From Paramyrothecium sp. XJ0827 (Eukaryota; Ascomycota; Sordariomycetes; Hypocreales; Stachybotryaceae): a DNA stretch of 64,000 nt. Shown piece after piece: positions 45,641-56,959 of the stretch. Position 1 is the first letter of the stretch. Every line of letters starts with the position of its first letter. Both the position numbers and the translations under genes were made by a program. Under the pieces are notes generated by a model. The model saw nothing but the letters and a program-made list of their open reading frames with translations, had not been told where the DNA came from and ran no database searches. Location: the NCBI GenBank assembly GCA_020881915.1, contig JAJFPB010000004.1, positions 3,100,001 to 3,164,000 of the forward strand, given 5' to 3'.

Positions 45641-46832
45641 CTATATCTCATACACCAGCTTGCCTCCGCTCACTTTCCCCGTCCCTCAACTCCCCTAGGC
45701 CAACTATCACACCCTCAAGCCCTCTCCCTCCGCGATTGAGGAAGATACGTGGCGGTTTGATTTTGCCTTCGGCGAAAAGACGTTCGCTGATCTCGACGAA
45801 CTTACGACCAAACTCATAGTCCTGAGGCGCAGCCTCAATCCGCTCACCGTACCAAAAGGCTTCGCCGAAGGCATGGTAGCCAAGAGGAGCGTATATGGTG
45901 GCTGAGGGACTCTTCTCTCGAAGTGTTTTCTCCTCCTCGGGGAGGAGAGTTGTGATGCGGGGTTCCTTGGCCGTGGCCACTTTGGCGCAAACCGTTGAGC
46001 TTGCTTCATCGCCATGGCAATCATATGCATACTTCAAGTCGCCTCCCACCAGCTTGCGGACTTCATCGACGAGGTTTGGGGACTTGTAGTCCAAGACTTC
46101 ATCAGCCCCAAGCGAACGCAAATAATCCGTATTAGCAGCAGATGCGGTTGTAATGACTTTGGCCCCAGAGAGCTTGGCGTATTGGACAGCAGCAATACCC
46201 ATGGCTGTGGTACCGCCATAGATGAAGACCCAGAACGGTTCGCTTGCAGGCTCGGTCGGCAATGGGAGCCCAAGGCCATGGTACAGACCAAGTCCCTAAT
46301 TCACATATCTCAGTGCCCGGAGACTCTATATACTTAGGGACAAGGACTCACTGTGGTGAAAATTGAAACACCGAGGCTTGCGGCCTCAACGTCGCTGAGG
46401 TTTTCTGGAATGTGCATCTGGACACCACTCCTGACAACGATAAACTTGGCAAATGCACCATCCGTTTTCCGGTAGTAATTCCTAGCAAGCCGTCCAAAGA
46501 TCAGAATAATGGCACAATCATGGGACACGTTTTGGTTGTCTTTGGAATACTCACGTTCCGTGCGCACATCCAGCGATGCGGTCGCCTATCTTGAACGACC
46601 TGAGAGCAGCGGGCCCGACATGCTCAACGACACCGGCATAGTCAAAGCCAACCCAGCAGCCGCTGGCGTCCCACTCATCTTCAGAATCAACGTGCTTCCA
46701 GTCAGTTGGGTTGATAGCTACGGCAGAAGTCCGTACGATCAGCCAGTCATCAGCAGGCAAGGTAGGATACGCCACGTCTTGCACTGCGACTTTGTGTGGT
46801 GCAACCACCACGACAGCTTGGTTTTCTGCCAT
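45641..46832 (-). CDS. MDR-family enoyl reductase/quinone oxidoreductase, frameshifted at the C-terminus
   Basis: Exons 46832-46555, 46481-46352 and 46295-45641. The order is typical of zinc-free MDR enzymes and trans-acting PKS enoyl reductases: AVVVVAPHKVAVQDVAYP, AINPTDWKHVD, GFDYAGVVEHVGPAALRSFK, GDRIAG, then the NADPH fold FWVFIYGGTTAMGIAAVQYA, ADEVLDYKSP and DCHGDEASSTVCAKVA. As read, the frame ends at 45648 after GERRQ-type nonsense (351 residues). Removing one base from the CCCC run at 45677-45680 would restore a family-like ending that stops at 45641-45643. So either a real +1 frameshift or a homopolymer error is present; the loss affects only about ten residues. No PKS gene is in the window, so the substrate is unknown. 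Confidence 0.85.
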
Positions 46833-48259
46833 CTATATTGCGATCAAGTCAAACGAGAGCGAGGCTGTCGGACAGGAGTTCCTTGATTGAGATGATTTTG
46901 AAACTATGCAATTGTTGCAGCTCTATATAGGCCGGCAGACGGTGACGGCGTCAAATGGACGGGCTCCGCGGCTCACCGAGAGCACATCATGCTCACACGT
47001 TTCCTTCAACATTATAAATCAAAGTAACCATGTCACAGCCTAGTGGCAGCGATGGAATGCATGCGACAAGTGGCTATTCTCAGGATACCCTGTCTAGCGC
47101 CACAGATCGAATGAGGAAGCTCAGCTCAGTTTGTAAAGGAATAATACTCCGACAAGACAGGCACCAGCTGCCCGTCGGGATTGTTCATTCATTGCAGCAA
47201 ATGAAGTGAACGCGGTTTGTCTTAAGGGACCGCAGTTTCAAATCCATCCCTCAACTGTTCGGTAGACAATACCAGATCAATTACCGTATGCTTTGCGTCC
47301 ACGTTTCTTGAACAATGAGCCATCAAATTACTATCAGACTCAAAGACGACTTATTTGTGACCTCACGAACGGCCGAGTTTATAGTACATCGATCGTATAT
47401 ATCTTGGACCCATGCGAAGAAACAACACTTTCATGCCCAAACATGATGACGGACCGCTTGAGGCCATGCTCTGTGTAGGATTGACCATGATGGTCGAGTC
47501 AATCCGCTTGTGGGCTTATTAATCCCTTTTCGAGTCCCACGTGCCTTGCCAGGCACTCCACGAGGCCCACGCACCGAGGGCTTAGGTATCGACGCTGGCT
47601 ACCTTGGATTCCTTAATCAACAAGGTGTTTTCGTCCTGCAGAGGTTTTGGCTTTCCATCGATGCATCGGACTATCTGACCTCGGATCGCCCATCAAGAGC
47701 CAATACCGTAGCTGGGTGGTTAAATCCCTGGCCGTCAACTCCATCTTCAGCATACCCATGCGCCTCTGTGCCGGGGACTGGAGAATCGACAACTAAGCTG
47801 GCGGCGGGACAAAATCGTGCAGGCTTCGATGGAGCCGCCTTTGGCCCACAAGGACGTGACAGAGCTGAGGCGCCGAGGAGCCTTTGCTTGGGGCACAAGA
47901 GGCCTTCGCCTAGGACACCGCTACGAAAAAATGCGAAAGCTAGGTTGCGCATCCGCATGGTTGCTGATAGTCACAAATGAGGGTGAAACTGGGGCCGCGC
48001 AAAGCTTTCATCAAAACGTAAAATACGCTGGGCTGAAGGTGAATTCAACAAGTGGTATCTAACGCATGCCGTCTATCCCTTGATCGTCCTCCTACATATG
48101 ATCGAAACAAGAAAACAAAGCAAGCCAATATGCGCTCACGCCTCTGCCTGAGGCGGTTCCCCTTCATTATCATTCATATGCAACGCTCTTTGCGAGCTGA
48201 AGCTGGGTGGGGAGTAGGTAGTTGCGGAGGTGACTGACCAACGTCTCACCGTTGACAAC
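46833..48259. other. Intergenic between CRZ1 3' end and enoyl reductase start
   Basis: Carries the enoyl reductase promoter. A frame at 47510-47980 (+) is Pro/Arg-rich and unconvincing. No gene is supported. Confidence 0.5.
46922..46931 (-). promoter_or_regulatory. TATA box of the enoyl reductase gene
   Basis: CTATATAG sits about 90 nt upstream of the ATG, a good position for a regulated fungal promoter. Confidence 0.5.
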
Positions 48260-50416
48260 TCAGCGGCCACCAAAGTCACTGGCATAGCCCATCTCGCCGA
48301 AGTTCTGGCCCATGCCACCATCCCCAAAGCCTGTGCCAGGCCCGCTCACGTACCCTCCATCGTCCGCTTCGTCGTAGTCGCTAGCATCGAATGATGATGG
48401 TCCGTCGTCGATTCCGCCTCCCATGTCCGCAGCAGACCAATTCATCTGGGCCAGAGCAGGATATTGTGCCAAGAGAGCGGCGGGCAATGTGTAATTGCCA
48501 CTGGCGTCCATGGGATAGGCAGGGCCGGGGTCCATGCCCATAGGTCCTTGAGGGGCATTTAGGTTTTGAGCCATGTTCTGGTGCATTCGCTGCTCCTGCC
48601 ATTGGCGTTGGCGCTCGATCATCTCTTCGTCAAGTAGAGGCTTAATGCAAATTCGGCCAGCTTCTGATCGGAAATGACGACCAAGAGCATCCGCACGGGC
48701 GAATCTTCTACCGCAGCCCCACTGACCACCAGCCTTTAGGTCTCCTTTGCAAACAAATTTCTTCTCGCCGGAATGCAGGCTTTCGTGCCGCTTCCGATCG
48801 TGTTGACGGGCAAAAGCCTTCCCACAAACATTACAGACAAATGGGCGCTCGTCTGTATGAGTCCTCAGATGAGATCTCAGGTTGTAAGCGCGAGTAAATC
48901 GTTTCGGGCAGAGCGTGCATTGAAAGGTAGCTGGGTGTTTCTGTACGCGCTTACTGGATCCTGAGTCTTGGGGATTTTGATAATCGGGATCAGCGAGTCT
49001 TAGCGCGATGACGTTGTTGGGTACCGCCGAGGTCGATTGCCGTCTCCGCGAAGGGGACGATCCCTGACGGTCGAGCGGTGATAGAGAGCGCGATGAATCA
49101 CGAGAGCCATTGTCGGAGCCCATAGAGGGAGACAAACTAGATGAACTGCCCGGACGGGCAATAATGCCCCCAACCGTGTGAAACGGATCCGTGACCGCAC
49201 GTGGGCGTCCACGCTGGCGTCCTGCGAATGCGTTAGTAGTGAACGTTACTGATATGTGGCATTCCGCCCGATCCAGATTCTTCTAACCTCGTTCAGGTGG
49301 TGTCAGTGAATCCTGATCCATCTGCGACTTCACCGTCTGGAAGGTCCCGGTCTTAGCATTGTTCGGCGGCGCGAAGTCGATGTTGATTGCAGGAGGCGGA
49401 ACTTGGGAGACATCAGGGCCGCCTATGGTGTGCGAGGGAGGAAACGATTCATTGGTTTGCATGTATTGCTGTGGAATACCGTACTCATTTCCGTGCTGAA
49501 GCGCCAAACCAAACCCGTTGTGGTTCATATCGGGGGTTTGTTGGGGGATAAGGCGCGGGCTAATGGCAGGGCTGTGAGAAGGGCTGTGGCCTGGGTGGCC
49601 TGGACTACTGTGGTCGTTGAGAGTGAAGGACCCGATGCCGAGGACTTCTTGGTAAAGGCTGCCATCGGAGGGTCGTTGCAGCGGGGAGTGACCAGCGGGG
49701 TCCATGTCGAACGAATCTGCGCTGGCCAAGTTGGGAGAAGGAGAGACGGAGGAGACATCTGAGTACTCAGATGGTGTGCGCCTGTGGCGCTGGAACTGAG
49801 GCTGGTTCCATTCACCAATCTGGTTTGGCAACAAAGCCGCTTCGGGGCCTAGAGACGCATGCCTGGAATGACCCCCTGGCGGCGACGAGAATTGATGCTG
49901 ATTGAAAGAGGGAGACTGTTGCGCCGAGCCGGGGATGTGGGCATCGGGCTGGAGGAGGTGCGGTGGGGTGGGGGAATGGTGAACCCGAGGCGAGTTCATA
50001 CTGTTGATGTCGTTGGGGTTCAGCGTCGTTGACTGGTCGAACAGAGGAGCGTTGTACTGGTCACCTTGGCTTCCGGGGGGGAAAAGCGAGAAGTCGCCGT
50101 CGCCGAGGTCAGGCGACAGGAAGCCAGGCTGTAAGTTGTCGTTGAAAGCCAGCGTAGAGTCGGGCCCGGCCGCGGGCGGTTGGTGCGCAAAGCTGTTGAT
50201 GGGGTCAAAGGCGGTAGGCTCCGACAGGTTTGAGTGCGCGAAGGAGGAGTTGCGATGTTGATGCTGGATGTGGTGCTGCTGGTTCAAGCCGATGTTCAGG
50301 CCGATTGATGCATCGCCCGTCGGGTACGGGCCGGACGACGGCATTTGAGATTGGTTTATAAGATGCTGCTGATGACCGGTCGACGGCGACCGGCCGCGTT
50401 GCGCTTGATGATCCAT
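48260..50416 (-). CDS. CRZ1: C2H2 zinc-finger transcription factor, CRZ1 type
   Basis: Exons 50416-49288 and 49221-48260 give 696 residues. Residues 1-400 are Q/S/P/H-rich and disordered, typical of activation domains. [11 protein letters not shown] at about 341-351 contains PAINID, a PxIxIT-like calcineurin docking site. The DNA-binding part has two classical fingers ([20 protein letters not shown] at 476, [19 protein letters not shown] at 504) and a third, longer one ([11 protein letters not shown]...[14 protein letters not shown] at 532), the CRZ1 arrangement. RQRGRPRA just after the splice is AT-hook-like. In the family, Ca2+/calcineurin dephosphorylates CRZ1, which enters the nucleus and drives stress genes. 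SPSLS/SPS-rich stretches fit phosphoregulation. A 3.1-kb gene-free upstream region suggests complex control. Confidence 0.93.
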
Positions 50417-53400
50417 GCTGTTGCCGAGTTTAGAAACAAGACAAGGCAGACAGATAAACCAGAGTCAGCCTTCAGGCACCCGTGGCGATGCTCCACGAGG
50501 AGGCTGTGCTCAAGAAAGTTGATGCAATGAGCGGGGGAGGGTCGCAGCAAGCAGTCAGGGAGGGGACCTTATTAGACGTCGGCGGGCGCTTGGGACTGTC
50601 GGGCTTAGCGGTTTGGTTTGCAGCGACGGATGTGGGTAGGGCGGTCGATCTGAAGCTGAAGCGCTGGCGCCGCCTTTTAGAAGTACCTTCCTTGCCTTGG
50701 AGCAAGGTCAGGTCAGGTAGGAAAGGTGAGGAAAGGTAAAGTAAAGATGGTACTGTGCGGAACAGACAGCACAAGGAGTGAGACTGATCAGCACTTTCGG
50801 CGCTACGGTATCACAGAGGCCAAGTGCGACGATGGCGAGTTCAGCAGGCGTCTGTCTGCCTTGCGGCCAGGTGGTCGTCACCGAGTGTATCACCTTCTAC
50901 CGCACTTCCAGGCGGGCGTTACTTGGGGTGATCTGAACTTGGCTTTTGGTCGTGCGTTGGGTCCTGGGTCGCGGAGCGAGATGACTGAGGCAGGGGGGGC
51001 GGGAGGAGACACCGTAAGGCGGGACGTGATGAAGGGGGGGGTGATGACGGTCTGTTGGCCTGAGTGGTGAGAAACACCAGGGGGGGGGCAGACGTCCAGT
51101 TACATCGTCTAGATGCGGGATAAGTAAGGTACATTGTTCTGCAGGTAGGTACCTACCTGATGCTGACCCAAGCGTACAAGTGAGTAAGTTACTCCGGAAC
51201 GGTCGAGCCAAAAAGATTGTCAGGCAAAGCGTGGGTTGTTTGGCGCGTGATTGTGAGGCTGTGCAAGACGCCTAAACCGCTTGGAGTTATCGCTCGCTCC
51301 TCTTGGACTGCGACGACGTGGTTAGTCTGCGCTGTAACGCCGACGAGCTAGTAACTAAGGCAGGTACTTTTATGTCATCGGACGACAAGAGGCCCGCGGA
51401 TCTGGTGAGAGTCGGAGAGACTGACTCTTGGCAAACCCTAAGCTTTTTAGTAGGATGGTCTTTGAGAGTTTGAGATGGAGGCCACGGTACGGTTGTGAGG
51501 TAGGTAAGGTACCGAGGCAAAGTAAGGTACCTTACGGTACAGAGTAGCAAAGTTGGTAGATAAGGTACCTCACTCGCTGACATGGACCTGCAGTCGTTTG
51601 GCAGGTGGGGAGCCCGGTACGCTATTGGCTGCGCAATTTCGCTGCAGAACCAAGTTGGGTCGCTAACTGAATATGGAACGACTTCTTGTCGCAGAGGCAG
51701 GTCGAGTGGGCACTCAATTTGCCATACCTTCGTTGACGGGAAATTGCATCTTGAGCATCACATCCAACCAACGGCGCTTATTTGCCCATCATCAGGCCAA
51801 ACAATCTCAGAGTGGAGGACGCAGTAAGCATTTTGCATTTTGCATTGCAGCAGACCGCAACAACCGCTCACTTCACTTCTTGGGTGGTATTTCGGTCCCA
51901 CCTCGTCTTCCAGCGATTGCCCAATGAAGCGAACTCTCGCGGAAGCCGACCCAGAAGGCAGACCCAGAAGCCAATGGATCGACACAAACCGGCTCTTAAA
52001 CGATATAGGCTACTGTCCAGCACGGCGCTCGCGCTCTCTATCTTTGTTCCCTCGCAGCACCCACATCGTTGTCAGACGGATGCACGACTGGGCTGGGTCT
52101 TTCATCCCAGACACCTCGCTGTCCCTGCCCCGTGTAACCCCCAACGTCTACCAACTTGCCCATTAGGCGAACCCAATGCAATGCATGAAAATAGCCAGCA
52201 TCATCACTCACCTTTTCGTATTTGACACAAGACTGAGACCTCAGGCCTGGTCATCAATGCGAACAGCATTGGAAGCGCCTTCGTGACTGGCCACGCTTGC
52301 TTCGACGCCCGCTTGCCCTCAGGGGACTCTGATCGTCTCTTACAAAGCCTCGACGTCGTCATCCTGGACTTGCCCTGCTGAAAATCGAATCGACGCGCAC
52401 GTTACATGCTTTGCGCAGCGACAGAAAGCACGGGGCCAGAGACAAAGCATGCATGTGCAATCCCTCCAAACAAACCACCGGTAACTTTGTTTGGTTTCCT
52501 TGTTTTTTCCTCCCTGAGCCTTAACGCGCGGCAGGTGTATCGTTATTCGTCAGCATTGCTTGAAGCCGCACTGAGCCGGTATGCCACGACATCTCGTTGT
52601 CATAGAGTTGGTGCTTTCCTGCCAGCACTGCCACGATGAAACGTGTGCAACCACTGGCGCGTTCCATGGCCTGCTGCGTGATGGACCAATCAGTAGACCA
52701 GGGGTGTCGGGCAACGTACCCATCAGCCTTACACAGGGATCCTCGCCGCCCAGGCCAATCGGTTAGAGGCCAAGCTTATGCTAAATTAAGCCATGGCCTG
52801 GTCATTCGCACCCGCTCCACAATGCGGTGAACCATTTCCGGGGTACCACGTCTCCTAGAAGCTTGCCGGCTTGACTTCATCTGTGCCGGTATCAGCCATT
52901 TGTCGCAATCATGAATCAAGCATATCCTTTGCCGCGCTGGGGCTGTGCCTGGATTGTCAACGAGACCTCGTATCTGTCCTGGTTCTAATTCCGTCCGTCG
53001 ATAGACCCCGGAGGCGGCATTGCTGCGGCATGAGCGACGTAACCAACAACATCGTGCTTGATGTGAGTCCGAGTAGCAGACCGGTGCATCGTAACGCTGA
53101 ATCACGTCGCTGTCGCGCATCAAGCGTCGTTCTTCGTATGTCCTCACTCTTCTTTGCATGGAGCGATTTGTGCAACCAATCCCGCTCCGCCGTATGACAC
53201 AAGCCGAAACAGTTTGGTCGAGCTGTTCGTCGCATTTTGGTCCTTCGTCAAGTATGAGCACAATTGTACAAACGGGCCCCTGAACTACAATCAATTCCGA
53301 ATCGCGAATATCAATTGTTCTAGTGGTATCATCTCTCTAATATACATAGATCCGAACACTAATATACAGCTGTTCCTTACGAAAGGACATTCAGAGGAGG

Positions 53401-53523
53401 CCACTCAGTCCTCCGTTGCTTGAGCAGCAATAATGTGTAATGGAAACAGGACATTCTCGGTTGGCATCCGTTCTCGTTTCACTCAGAAGACTTGGCTTTC
53501 TTCCAGGTCGTCTGATATTCGCA
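50417..53523. promoter_or_regulatory. 3.1-kb gene-free upstream region of CRZ1
   Basis: Holds several clustered AGGTAAGGTACCT-type steps (50690-50745, 51120-51170, 51495-51575) and a G9 run near 51080. Frames at 51782-52225 (+) and 52776-53294 (-) lack family signal. Part is the 3' side of AOX. Confidence 0.5.
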
Positions 53524-54753
53524 TCAGATGACATCAACACGCTCGTAGCCCGTGGGTTTCAGAGCTGGCTTGGGAGGTTCTCTATCCTTGAACTCGCTCA
53601 CAAACGGGTTTGGGTCTTCCATCTGATTCAGGTTGCCAAACGTGTGGTTGACGCCACGGTGACCAGCCTCATCTGCTCGAATGTACAGGATGAGGTCCTT
53701 CATGGTGCGATTGCCCTCGGGCATGTTCCAGTACTGTAGGACAGATCACTTGTCAGCAGCTACGCTTCCACAGGTAATTCACGAGTTCGACTCCACTTAC
53801 CTGGACAGCAATATCAGGGATGCGGAACTGAGGGTCCGACCACTTTGGCAACTTCCCTTCGTCAATTTCGCGAAGGACTCTCGTGTAAGTATGGACGGCT
53901 TCCTCCTCGAGGTACCCGACGAAGCGATGAACAATCCTCGGGGACAGTAGGTAGGCAACAAAGAGGCCGTTGAAGAAGACGCCCTGTGCACCGAGCAGAA
54001 TCGTCTTCATGAACCAGCCAGGCTCACACATCTTCATAAAGGTCAAAAGATGCATCCTCTCGTTGTAGCTTTCCTCGAGCAGTGTCTCGATCCATCCGTT
54101 GTCGCGCTTCATGCGTCGAAGACTGTTGAGATGACGCAGCATGCCGCCCACCATGCCTGGTACGCCGGCGATGCTCTCGAGGAAAATGAATCGAACAAGC
54201 TATAGTCAAACGGCGGTTAGCACATCAGATACATTGGCTCAAAACGGTAGAGACGGGTCGAGAAATCGAGTATTGAGGGGAAGAGGGGTCTGCGCACCCA
54301 TTGAGCTTCTGTAAGTGGCTTCGAAGCCACTACGGCTGTTGTCGGGTTCTTCTTGTCGGATTGCTGTTCTGGCTTGACGCCAGTGCAAATGTCCATCCAG
54401 AATCTGGCGAAGCGAACGAACTTCCATGCCGCCCAGTCGCTGAACACACGTGGCTTCCGGTGGGCCGGCTCAACGGCCAGCATTTCTTCCATGGTATAGC
54501 CATGATGTGGCCATGCAGCCCTCGTTGTTTTGATGTGAGGTGTGTCTGGTGCCGGGAAGATATCCCGAAGATAGGTTGCTGGGGTTGTTGAAAAGAGCCT
54601 GGAGCTTTGGCATGCAGCACAAGCGCCGAGGGTCAAGCCGGCAGGGCGTACAGCAAGTGTGACGGGCTGGACATGGCTCAGGGCAACAGCTTTCAGGAGC
54701 TGCGCCGCTTGTCTGGTTGTCTGAACCCTGAGGGGGTTGGTTGTTGATATCAT
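53524..54753 (-). CDS. AOX1: Mitochondrial alternative oxidase
   Basis: Exons 54753-54298, 54199-53801 and 53733-53524 give 354 residues. AOX is the cyanide-resistant ubiquinol oxidase on the matrix face of the inner membrane. The presequence is Arg/Ser/Ala-rich with few acids and a mitochondrial-processing-like RLFSTTP near residues 52-58. All di-iron ligand motifs are intact: FLESIAG (first Glu, about 160), [19 protein letters not shown], and [12 protein letters not shown] in the last exon. Hydrophobic segments ([18 protein letters not shown]) fit monotopic membrane insertion. A TATATATAA box about 140 nt upstream fits the inducible nature of fungal AOX genes. No truncation is seen. Confidence 0.97.
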
Positions 54754-56355
54754 TGGTCAAGGTGTTAGTCCGAATGACCACGTAGGAGAGGTTTGTTGTT
54801 CACAAGGTAGCAAAATATGCCGTATGGAATCTTTATGTATTGCGATGAAGTTCGGTAAGCCCAAGTCCAGTGGCGAGAGCTCGCCCGATCATTATATATA
54901 CACCACTGGGGACAAACAATACATGTCATAACAGAGTTGAAAAGGAGCACATGGCCCGGGCCACTGGGTCAGCCATCCCGAAGCCAAGGTCCTCCGACTA
55001 ACACAGCCATGGCCCAGTGTGGGAAGCGAGCGCGGTACGAGAACAACAAAAGCGAACAGTCACGAAGATGGCCCGGGAACCGAAGCTGTGGATGCTGACA
55101 AGTTTTTTCTTTTTCTCCTTCCAGATGACCCCGAACGTACCGTCAGCCCTGCAGGGAACGAGTCACAGTTTTGCTTGGTGTTGTTTTCTTGGTTGCGGCG
55201 CCCCTCGCCGACCCGGAACCTTCCGGGACTGAATGGCTCCAGCGCAGAGGCGTCCAGCACCCGGTTCTAATTCTTGTCTCTTCGTGTTCCGAGTGTCAGG
55301 CCCTTTTTTCCAGGGCCCCGTGACTCATCCAGTAAGGTACCCTCGCCCTCAGGTAGCCTATTTGCCATGCGTCAAAGGGCGGCTTTCAAGGTGGGAATCA
55401 AACGGGAATAAACCGCCCGTCACTCACCCGTAGCTGTTACGGATAGCTCAGGGCACGTTTGGGCGCCCCCCTTCTGTCGATATTCCCTCCCGCTAGAAGA
55501 CGGGCTGGAATCCACTCCATGCTACCGAAGAACCGCCTGGCGCATGAAGTAGAAAGAAAGAAAAAAAAGAGGGACGTTGCCCCCTAGTCTTGGGGCTCGC
55601 GCGGTAGCCTTCAGGCCAGTCGAACTTGCCAGTCACCACCAGATTAGTTGAATGGACAGTCGCCACGACACAGACACAGATGCTTACAACACGCTATTCA
55701 GGACACGATCTGAGTCGATTTCCCCCTAAACAAACTCACTACCCAAACTTTGATTTGCATTTCACAACAGCAACTCACTTATTCGGATATCGCGAAGTCT
55801 GACTGCCTATTCCTCTTCCATTCGTGATGAGAAGCAGCTTGGTGAACCCATGGCTGTTAATGCAGTAATCCCGCCACTGGTCAGCAGCGGAATAGCGCAG
55901 CAACCTCCTGCTCAAATGAGCTTAGCTACTTCATTCAGCATAGAGAAGGGCAATTTTGTTCTTGTTAAACACCAGGAAGTCTACGAGGCACCGGACGGGA
56001 TACCAATGGGTACATATAAGTCTCCTGCTTGTGAGCCTGGAGACCAAGTACTTCAACGGGCTTGCAGTTGAGGTTCCGGAGACGGTACTGCCTCTGAATG
56101 ATACAGTGATGGGGATGTCGTAGATCTTTTGCGAGGTGGAGGATCCGCTTCATGATCAAAATGTTTGACAGCATCCCTGGCCATAAGGGAAGTGAATATT
56201 TGGTAGGTAACGGAGACGAAGCAGGTAAAAAAGAAGGTGAGCAAGCTGTGGCCCCGGAGTTCGTAAGAAACCAAATGATCTCCTTCCCGGGTCAAGTGCT
56301 GACACTAACAGGTAACTCTAGAGTGCCTTCCTCAAAGCATTGGGGGTGATCAAAC
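54754..56355. other. Intergenic upstream of AOX
   Basis: 1.6 kb with no supported gene. It carries the AOX promoter and a purine-rich tract at about 55548-55572. Confidence 0.5.
54892..54901 (-). promoter_or_regulatory. TATA box of AOX
   Basis: On the minus strand this reads GTATATATAA, about 140 nt before the AOX start codon. Confidence 0.55.
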
Positions 56356-56910
56356 TCAACTGTCGACAACGATATCGCTGGAGAGCTTCCGCCAGCTCAC
56401 TCCACACGCTTCAAGGGAACGAAGGGTCCTGCAACATTTGTTGTCTGATATAAGAAGAGTGTGAATTGACCACTCTAGTTCCCCATTCAGGCCGTCGCTA
56501 TCCTCCCCGTCATCACTTATTCCCTCCACGTCGTTTCCCTCTTCGTCCTCATATCCCAATTCAATAAGCGGTTGCTCTGCTGGTTCCCCATCTCCAAGCT
56601 CATCTTGGCGGACTTGGTTTGATCGCTCATACACTGCTTGCTGGAGTCGGTCAGATTGGTCGAATCGAAAAGAAACGGCATGGGCATGGCTTACATATTC
56701 AGCGATGCCCCCCGTTGGCGCTTTACGATGCGCAAGTACCGGCTGCCTGCCACTTTCGATGTGTTGAATGATTCCATCTCGGAGGCCAATGTGGAAACGC
56801 TTGAAAGGCCACAGCCTATCCGACTCCTGGCGAGTCCCAAATATTGCGTTATCGTAGCCCATTTCGACGAGAATTTGGCGACACCAATCTTTTGTCTCTG
56901 GTCTAGACAT
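56356..56910 (-). CDS. Hypothetical protein, acidic C-terminal half
   Basis: A single frame of 184 residues starting MSRPETKDWCRQILVEMGYD. The first ~70 residues look globular (AIFGTRQESDRLWPFKRFHI, GLRDGIIQHIESG). Residues about 115-145 are very acidic (LGYEDEEGNDVEGISDDGED). I do not recognise it. It lies 49 nt downstream of a pseudogene on the same strand, in DNA that otherwise looks degraded, so it may be a fragment of a larger lineage-specific gene. Codon use is less biased to C/G at third positions than in the housekeeping genes. There is no membrane segment or signal peptide. Confidence 0.45.
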   Translation of the reverse strand: MSRPETKDWCRQILVEMGYDNAIFGTRQESDRLWPFKRFHIGLRDGIIQHIESGRQPVLAHRKAPTGGIAEYVSHAHAVSFRFDQSDRLQQAVYERSNQVRQDELGDGEPAEQPLIELGYEDEEGNDVEGISDDGEDSDGLNGELEWSIHTLLISDNKCCRTLRSLEACGVSWRKLSSDIVVDS

Positions 56911-56959
56911 GTGCTGATATCGATATCACAAACGAATTGACATGCTGTAACGTAGCAAT

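Noticed and set aside
47215..47260. Possible tRNA B-box (GTTTCAAATCC)
   Set aside because: No matching A-box or cloverleaf arms nearby; no tRNA gene could be supported anywhere in the window.
47510..47980. 156-codon frame on the + strand
   Set aside because: Pro/Arg/Gly-rich, no conserved motif, poor codon bias; probably noncoding.
51782..52225. 147-codon frame upstream of CRZ1
   Set aside because: No domain, no codon bias, overlaps other equally weak frames.
52776..53294. 172-codon minus-strand frame
   Set aside because: Arg/Cys-rich shadow without family features; lies between AOX and CRZ1 in a gene desert.
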